The translations under genes were made by a program, and so were the position numbers. Under the pieces are notes generated by a model, which did no database searches, had not been told where the DNA came from, and worked only from the letters and a program-made list of their open reading frames with translations. 64,000 nt of DNA from Streptomyces barringtoniae (GTDB taxonomy: Bacteria > Actinomycetota > Actinomycetes > Streptomycetales > Streptomycetaceae), in the NCBI RefSeq assembly GCF_020819595.1, contig NZ_JAJHNP010000001.1, positions 62,001 through 126,000 on the forward strand, written 5' to 3'. Of the stretch, positions 56,569-64,000 are shown piece after piece (positions within the stretch are counted from its first letter, which is position 1; each line of letters begins with the position of its first letter).

Positions 56569-57834
56569 ATGTCGGCACAGAGCAACCGCACCTGGGACCG
56601 CCGCTCGATACTCCGGGCCGCCGCCGGGCTGGCCGTCGCCGCCCCGCTCGCCGCGTGCGGCAGCAACAACGGCCGCGGCGGAGGCAGCGGTTCGGGCAAG
56701 CGGCTCACCCAGATGTTCCACGCCTACGGCGAGCCGGGCGTGGAGCAGGCACTCAAGCGGTACGCCGCCGCGTACAAGAAGGCGGACGTGGCCACGCAGT
56801 GGATCACCAGCGCCGACTACGAGAGCAAGCTCTTCGCCACGCTGCTCACCGACAACGCGCCCGATGTCTTCGAGTTCCACCCGCAGATCCAGATGGTCAA
56901 GAGCGGCCAGGTGGCGGACCTGAGCGACATCGTCGATCCGGTCAAGGCCGACTTCAACGCGGCCGACATCAAGTCCCACACGGTCGACGGGAAGATCTAC
57001 GGCGTCCGGATGATCGACGACCCCCAGTTCTTCTTCTACCGGCCCTCGCTCTTCGAGAAGGCCGGCGTCAAGGTCCCCGAGACCCTCGACGAGCTGATCG
57101 AGGCCGCCGCCAAGCTCACCACCGGCAAGATGAAGGGCGTCTATCTCGGCAACGACCTGCACTCGATCGTCAACCCGCTGATCTGGTCCGCGGGCGCCGA
57201 CACCCTCGACGACAAGAACCGGATCGCCTACCACACCCCCGGCGTCATCGAGGGCCTGAAGAAGCTGCGGGGGCTCTTCGCCAGCGGCCATCTGCTCCTC
57301 GGCGCCCCGACGGACTTCTGGGACCCCTCCTCGCTCAGCCAGGGCCTGTGCGCCATCCAGTTCTGCGGCATGTGGGCCATGCCGCAGTTCCAGCAGGCGC
57401 TCGGCGACGACCTCGGGATCTTCCCCTTCCCGAAGACCGTCGACTCCGGCAAGCCCTCGGTCTACAACGGCGGCTGGTCGATGTTCGTCAACGCCAAGGG
57501 CGACAACGTCGACGCGGCCAAGGAGTACGTCAAGTGGCTGTGGGTCGACCAGAAGCAGTACCAGGAGGACTTCGCGACCTCGTACGGCTTCCACATCCCG
57601 CCGCGCTCCTCGATCGCCGCGGCGGCCACCAAGCTCAAGTCGGGCCTGCCCGCCCAGGGTGTCAAGCTGTTCAACGACTACGGGCACTTCGACAACATCG
57701 GCTGGACCCAGGCCATGATCCAGGCGACCTGGGACGTCATCGCCGACTGCGTCCGCAAGGACGGTGACCCGGAGGCGGCTCTCGACACCTGCGACAAGGC
57801 CGTCACCCGCGAGCTCAAGAAGCTCTTCGGATAG
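56569..57834 (+). CDS. Sugar ABC transporter substrate-binding lipoprotein
   Basis: A 421-residue family 1 binding protein. The signal peptide contains a twin-arginine-like DRRSILR and a lipobox LAAC with Cys30, so it is a membrane-tethered lipoprotein. LTQMFHAYGEPGVEQALKR and the central PQFFFYRPSLFEKAGVKVPET hinge area are typical of oligosaccharide-binding proteins. The ATG follows AAGGACGTCACC. It is the first gene of the importer operon. The ligand is probably a galacto-oligosaccharide, judging by neighbours. Confidence 0.93.
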   Translation: MSAQSNRTWDRRSILRAAAGLAVAAPLAACGSNNGRGGGSGSGKRLTQMFHAYGEPGVEQALKRYAAAYKKADVATQWITSADYESKLFATLLTDNAPDVFEFHPQIQMVKSGQVADLSDIVDPVKADFNAADIKSHTVDGKIYGVRMIDDPQFFFYRPSLFEKAGVKVPETLDELIEAAAKLTTGKMKGVYLGNDLHSIVNPLIWSAGADTLDDKNRIAYHTPGVIEGLKKLRGLFASGHLLLGAPTDFWDPSSLSQGLCAIQFCGMWAMPQFQQALGDDLGIFPFPKTVDSGKPSVYNGGWSMFVNAKGDNVDAAKEYVKWLWVDQKQYQEDFATSYGFHIPPRSSIAAAATKLKSGLPAQGVKLFNDYGHFDNIGWTQAMIQATWDVIADCVRKDGDPEAALDTCDKAVTRELKKLFG

Positions 57835-57854
57835 GCCCGCGGACGGACCACGAC

Positions 57855-58820
57855 ATGTCGACGACCACCAAGCCCGCCCTCACGGGCCCCGCCCCGGCGA
57901 AGGCCGCACCGGCCCGGACCTGGCGGGGCCTGCGGGGCAGCCGCACCTTCAACTTCTGGCTCTTCGTCAGCCCCTTCCTGGCCGGGCTGATCATCTTCAT
58001 CTACGTGCCCATCGGCTGGAGCGTCTACCTCAGCTTCTTCGACGCCCGCTTCACGGTCACGCCGAGCAACTTCATCGGTTTCGACAACTACACGTACATG
58101 CTGACGGACCCCAAGTTCGTCCACTCGCTCGGCACCTTCACCGTCTTCGCCGCGTTCATCGTGCCGACGACCTGGGCCGTGTCGCTGGGCCTCGCCCTGC
58201 TGGTGAACCGGCTGCGGTTCATGCGGGCGTTCTTCCGGTCGGTGTTCTTCCTGCCGACCGCGTGCAGCTATGTGGCCGCGTCGCTGATCTGGAAGATGTC
58301 CCTCTTCAGCGGCGTGCGCTTCGGCCTGATGAACACGGTCCTCGGCTGGTTCGGTATCGACGACATCGCCTGGCTGGCGAGCCCCGATCCGCCCTGGTAC
58401 TGGCTGGTCATCGTCTCGGCACGGCTGTGGCTGCAGTCCGGTTTCTACATGATCCTCTTCCTGGCCGCGCTGCAGAACATCCCGGCCGAGCTGTACGAGG
58501 CCGCCGCCATCGACGGCGCCAGGCCGGGCTGGCAGACCTTCCGGCACATCACGCTGCCCCAGTTGCGCGCCACGTCCACCGCGGTGGTCCTGCTGCTGCT
58601 CGTCGCCGCGTACCAGGCCTTCGACGAGTTCTACAACCTGCTCGACAAGACGACCTGGGGCCGCCCCCCGCTGGTCGAGCTGTACTACACGGCCCTGGGC
58701 ACGGAACAGGACTACGGCGCCGGCAGCGCGGGCGCCGTCATCCTGACCGCGCTGATCGTCGTCGTGACCCTGTTCCAGGGCAGGATCATGGGCTTCGGAA
58801 GGGGGGAGGAGTCCAAGTGA
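57855..58820 (+). CDS. Sugar ABC transporter permease (MalF-like)
   Basis: A 321-residue permease with six membrane helices. The ATPase-contact EAA loop is YEAAAIDGARPGWQTFRHITLP. The N-terminal extension is Ala/Pro-rich. It pairs with the next permease to form the channel. It starts 20 bases after the binding-protein stop, and its stop overlaps the next gene's GTG by 4 bases. The ATPase is not encoded here; in streptomycetes the shared ATPase MsiK often serves such systems. Confidence 0.93.
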   Translation: MSTTTKPALTGPAPAKAAPARTWRGLRGSRTFNFWLFVSPFLAGLIIFIYVPIGWSVYLSFFDARFTVTPSNFIGFDNYTYMLTDPKFVHSLGTFTVFAAFIVPTTWAVSLGLALLVNRLRFMRAFFRSVFFLPTACSYVAASLIWKMSLFSGVRFGLMNTVLGWFGIDDIAWLASPDPPWYWLVIVSARLWLQSGFYMILFLAALQNIPAELYEAAAIDGARPGWQTFRHITLPQLRATSTAVVLLLLVAAYQAFDEFYNLLDKTTWGRPPLVELYYTALGTEQDYGAGSAGAVILTALIVVVTLFQGRIMGFGRGEESK

Positions 58821-59659
58821 CCACGAAACGCAGGGGCGGGGTGATGGGAAACACCGGCCTCTGCATCGCCACCGGTGTCGCCGCCTTCCTCTTCCTGGTC
58901 CCGTTCTACGTGCTGCTGCGCAACGCCCTGTCCACCGACGCCCGGATCACCGGAGAGCACTGGGAGTTCTTCCCGACGCACCTGCAGTGGGGCAACATCG
59001 GCGAGCTGTTCGACGACCCGTCGGTGCCGTTCGCCCGGTCGCTGCTGAACTCCCTGGTCGTCGCCGTCTCCATGACCGCCGGCATCCTGCTGGTGTGCTC
59101 GCTCGCGGGCTACGCCCTGGCCCGCATCCCGTACCGGCATGCCAACAAGATCTTCTACGTCGTCCTCGGCACCCTGATGGTCCCGACCTCGGTGACCTTC
59201 GTGCCCAGTTTCGTGCTGGTGTCGTCGCTCGGCTGGGTGGACAGCTACCGGGGCCTGATCATCCCGGGCCTGTTCAGTGGTTTCACCTGTTTCCTGTTCC
59301 GGCAGTACTTCCTCGGGTTCCCCAAGGAGCTGGAGGAGGCGGCGCGCGTGGACGGGCTCGGCTACTGGGGCGCGTACTGGCGGGTCGTCGTCCCCAACTC
59401 GCTGAACTTCTTCGCGGCGATCGCGACGATCACGTTCATCAACGGCTGGAACGCGTTTCTGTGGCCGCTGGTCATCGGGCAGGACCCGAACTCCTGGACC
59501 GTCCAGGTCGCGCTCTCGTCGTACATCACCAACCAGACCGTCGTCTTCCACCAGATCTTCATGGCGGCCGCCATTTCCATCCTGCCGCTGCTGTTCGTGT
59601 TCCTCTTCCTCCAGCGCTGGCTGGTGCAGGGGATCGCGCAGACCGGCATCAAGGGCTGA
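58817..59659 (+). CDS. Sugar ABC transporter permease (MalG-like)
   Basis: A 280-residue permease with six helices. The EAA loop reads [22 protein letters not shown]. The GTG at 58817 follows GGGGGGAGGAG and overlaps the previous TGA (GTGA), giving coupled translation of the two channel subunits. A 12-base gap leads to the beta-galactosidase gene. Confidence 0.93.
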   Translation: MTTKRRGGVMGNTGLCIATGVAAFLFLVPFYVLLRNALSTDARITGEHWEFFPTHLQWGNIGELFDDPSVPFARSLLNSLVVAVSMTAGILLVCSLAGYALARIPYRHANKIFYVVLGTLMVPTSVTFVPSFVLVSSLGWVDSYRGLIIPGLFSGFTCFLFRQYFLGFPKELEEAARVDGLGYWGAYWRVVVPNSLNFFAAIATITFINGWNAFLWPLVIGQDPNSWTVQVALSSYITNQTVVFHQIFMAAAISILPLLFVFLFLQRWLVQGIAQTGIKG

Positions 59660-62554
<2,895 letters not shown>

Positions 62555-62636
62555 CCGCCAGGGCCCCGACACCCACCGCGGCCGACCGGTTCCCCACCCG
62601 GCCGGCCGCGGCCGCGCCGACCAGGAGGAACGCCCT

Positions 62637-62906
62637 GTGACCCGAACGGCCGGGGTGCCCGGCAGCATCGAGGTGCGCGCGGCGAGCGGTGTACCGGCCC
62701 GGCTCGCGGTGCGGCTGGCGCCCGGGGTGCCCGCCGGGGAGGGGGTCTCGGTGGTGACGATCGGCCAGTGGCCGGGCTTCCTGCTGGCGGGCCCGGCGGT
62801 GGGACTGGCGGCCGGGGTGACGAGTCTCCGCGTGGCGCTGCTCGCCCTGGTGGCGGCGGGCCTGGGGGCGGCGCTGCTCGCGGGTCGTACGAGCGTGCCC
62901 TCCTGA
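62637..62906 (+). CDS. Small hypothetical protein with C-terminal membrane segments
   Basis: An 89-residue protein from the GTG at 62637 (AGGAGG 8 bases upstream). The N-terminal half contains repeated A-P-G-V-P elements. The C-terminal half is hydrophobic (GFLLAGPAVGLAAGV, LRVALLALVAAGLGAALLA). I do not recognise it. It ends inside a hairpin. Confidence 0.5.
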   Translation: MTRTAGVPGSIEVRAASGVPARLAVRLAPGVPAGEGVSVVTIGQWPGFLLAGPAVGLAAGVTSLRVALLALVAAGLGAALLAGRTSVPS

Positions 62907-62924
62907 GCGCACCCCAGGGGGCAC
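62895..62924. terminator. Hairpin spanning the small ORF stop, before the convergent MFS gene
   Basis: GTGCCC-t-CCTG pairs with CAGGGGGCAC around a 9-base loop: 10 base pairs with one bulge. It lies between convergent genes. Confidence 0.6.
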
Positions 62925-62947
62925 GGCGAGCGGCGCGGAAGGCGGGG

Positions 62948-64000
62948 TCAGGCCGTGCGGACCGGGGTGAGGAGGGCGGTGAGGGCGAGCAGGACGCAGG
63001 TGGTGCCCGCGGTCAGGGCGGCCGGTGCGGTGCCCCAGCGGCCGGCGGCCCAGGTGAGCAGGGCGGCGCCGACCGGAGCGGCGGAGTACTGCAGGGTCCA
63101 GTAGGCGGAGGTGACCCGGCCGAGCAGGTGTTCCGGGGTGACCTCCTGGCGCAGGGACATCGAGCAGGTGCCGGCGATGCCGACACCGGCCAGAAAGACG
63201 GCGGCGAGGAGGGCGACCCCGGGTACGGCGCCGACCCGGCCGAGGCCGGCGCAGGCGAGCCCGCACAGCGCGGTCGCGCCGATCCAGGCGGTGCCGAAGC
63301 CGACCAGGCGGCGGACGCGGGCGACGAGCAGCGATCCGGCGATGGTGCCGAGCGCGCCGGCGGCCATGACGGTGCCGACGGTGCCGTCATCGTGGCCGAG
63401 GTCGTGCTTCAGGTGGTAGATGACGAGGTCGTTCAGGCCGAGGGTGAGGAAGCTGAAACCGAACAGCAGGGCCGTCAGCGAGCGCAGCAGGGGGTGCCGG
63501 TACAGGAAGGCGATGCCGGTGCGCAGGTCCTGCCGTACGGTGCCGCGGCCGGGCGCGGGGGTGTCGTCGCCGGTCCGGGGGCGCAGTCGTACCCAGCGCA
63601 GGCACGCGGCGGAGGCGGCGAAGCTGGCCGCGTCGACGGCCACGGCGGCGGCCGGACCGGTCCAGGCGGCGACCAGCCCCGCGCCCACCGGCCCGAGCAC
63701 TCCGGCCGCCGCGGCGGTGGCGTTCAGCAGGCCGTTGGCCTCGGTGAGCCGCGTGGTGCCGACGAGCCCGCGGACCACGGTGACGTACCCGACGGCGAAG
63801 AACATGCCGACGGCCTCACAGACCGGCAGCACCACGTACAGCAGCCAGATGCGGGGCCCGAAGGCCCACACGAGCGGGATCAGACCGTACAGGACCATAC
63901 GGACGAGGTCACACATGATGAGGAGCCGCCGCCGGTCCACGCGGTCCACGACGGTGCCCGCGAACACGGCGGCGAGGACGGCGGCGGCCCCGCCGACGGC
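62948..64000 (-). CDS. MFS transporter (5' end outside window)
   Basis: At least 350 residues of a major facilitator superfamily exporter, enterobactin-exporter (EntS)-like. The frame is open to the window edge, so the N-terminal one or two helices are missing. Motif A in the 2-3 loop reads FAGTVVDRVDRRRLL, and about ten further helices follow. A loop with TPAPGRGTVRQDLRTGIAFLYRHPLLR divides the halves. The substrate is unknown; such proteins export drugs, siderophores or macrolides. Confidence 0.88.
   Translation of the reverse strand, partial: AVGGAAAVLAAVFAGTVVDRVDRRRLLIMCDLVRMVLYGLIPLVWAFGPRIWLLYVVLPVCEAVGMFFAVGYVTVVRGLVGTTRLTEANGLLNATAAAAGVLGPVGAGLVAAWTGPAAAVAVDAASFAASAACLRWVRLRPRTGDDTPAPGRGTVRQDLRTGIAFLYRHPLLRSLTALLFGFSFLTLGLNDLVIYHLKHDLGHDDGTVGTVMAAGALGTIAGSLLVARVRRLVGFGTAWIGATALCGLACAGLGRVGAVPGVALLAAVFLAGVGIAGTCSMSLRQEVTPEHLLGRVTSAYWTLQYSAAPVGAALLTWAAGRWGTAPAALTAGTTCVLLALTALLTPVRTA

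Overview
The window is a high-GC actinobacterial chromosome segment, almost certainly Streptomyces. Third codon positions are nearly all G or C, GTG and TTG starts are common, 4-nt start/stop overlaps (ATGA, GTGA) recur, and the gene content fits: an AldO-type alditol oxidase, a PucR/xanthine dehydrogenase block, a GH30 galactanase with a ricin-type domain, a DUF2637 protein and a LAL regulator. I found no rRNA, tRNA, CRISPR array, transposase or prophage. It reads as ordinary chromosome with some accessory insertions and remnants.

Layout. 1-9.8 kb: the tail of an unrecognised gene, two overlapping acyl-CoA synthetases with a divergent GAF-LuxR regulator, a large LAL regulator, a secreted trypsin, a tautomerase and a LysR regulator. 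9.8-12.2 kb: an AlkZ-like DNA glycosylase-family protein and a CorA transporter. 12.3-20.4 kb: five co-directional genes, nearly all overlapping by 4 nt, encoding a trypsin-like protein, a PknG-type kinase, a von Willebrand A protein, a four-helix membrane protein and a membrane-anchored solute-binding protein. The last two resemble the GlnX/GlnH partners of mycobacterial PknG, so this looks like an extended nutrient-sensing kinase locus. 20.5-22.7 kb: a phosphoribosyltransferase, a polysaccharide deacetylase lipoprotein and a SRPBCC protein.

22.6-31.4 kb is a purine catabolism block: XdhC maturation factor, NCS2 purine permease, three-subunit xanthine dehydrogenase and a divergent PucR regulator. 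31.6-41.9 kb holds a TPR-like protein, a GntR regulator, an orphan iron-box-like site, a DUF2637 membrane protein, an anti-sigma-type ATPase, a wrecked pyruvate-oxidase pseudogene, a proline-rich PP2C-like protein, a TrmB/LuxR regulator, a DUF456 protein and a secreted SGNH hydrolase. 42-45.7 kb holds a flavin/F420-type oxidoreductase, two overlapping alkylation-repair genes and rsgA. 45.7-51.6 kb holds a secreted lipase-like hydrolase, a membrane protein joining a sigma-like domain, a zinc anti-sigma motif and a CBM2 cellulose-binding domain, a radical SAM enzyme with unusual cysteine spacing, and a PNPOx-type protein.

51.8-62.6 kb is carbohydrate utilisation: alditol oxidase, a ROK regulator coupled to a secreted GH30 enzyme, then an ABC importer (binding protein and two permeases, no ATPase) and an intracellular GH2 beta-galactosidase. 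The inferred logic is secreted cleavage of a beta-galactan, import of the fragments, and intracellular hydrolysis under ROK control. An MFS exporter runs off the right edge.

The most unusual signals are: (1) the five-gene PknG locus; (2) the sigma-like/anti-sigma/CBM2 single-chain protein; (3) a 23-codon peptide gene with strong Shine-Dalgarno followed by a hairpin that buries the rsgA Shine-Dalgarno, duplicated about 2 kb away with a truncated rsgA start; (4) a dispersed GC-rich palindromic repeat family with two full intergenic copies and two core copies sitting in frame inside enzymes; (5) a 10-bp-period tandem array of about 25 units.
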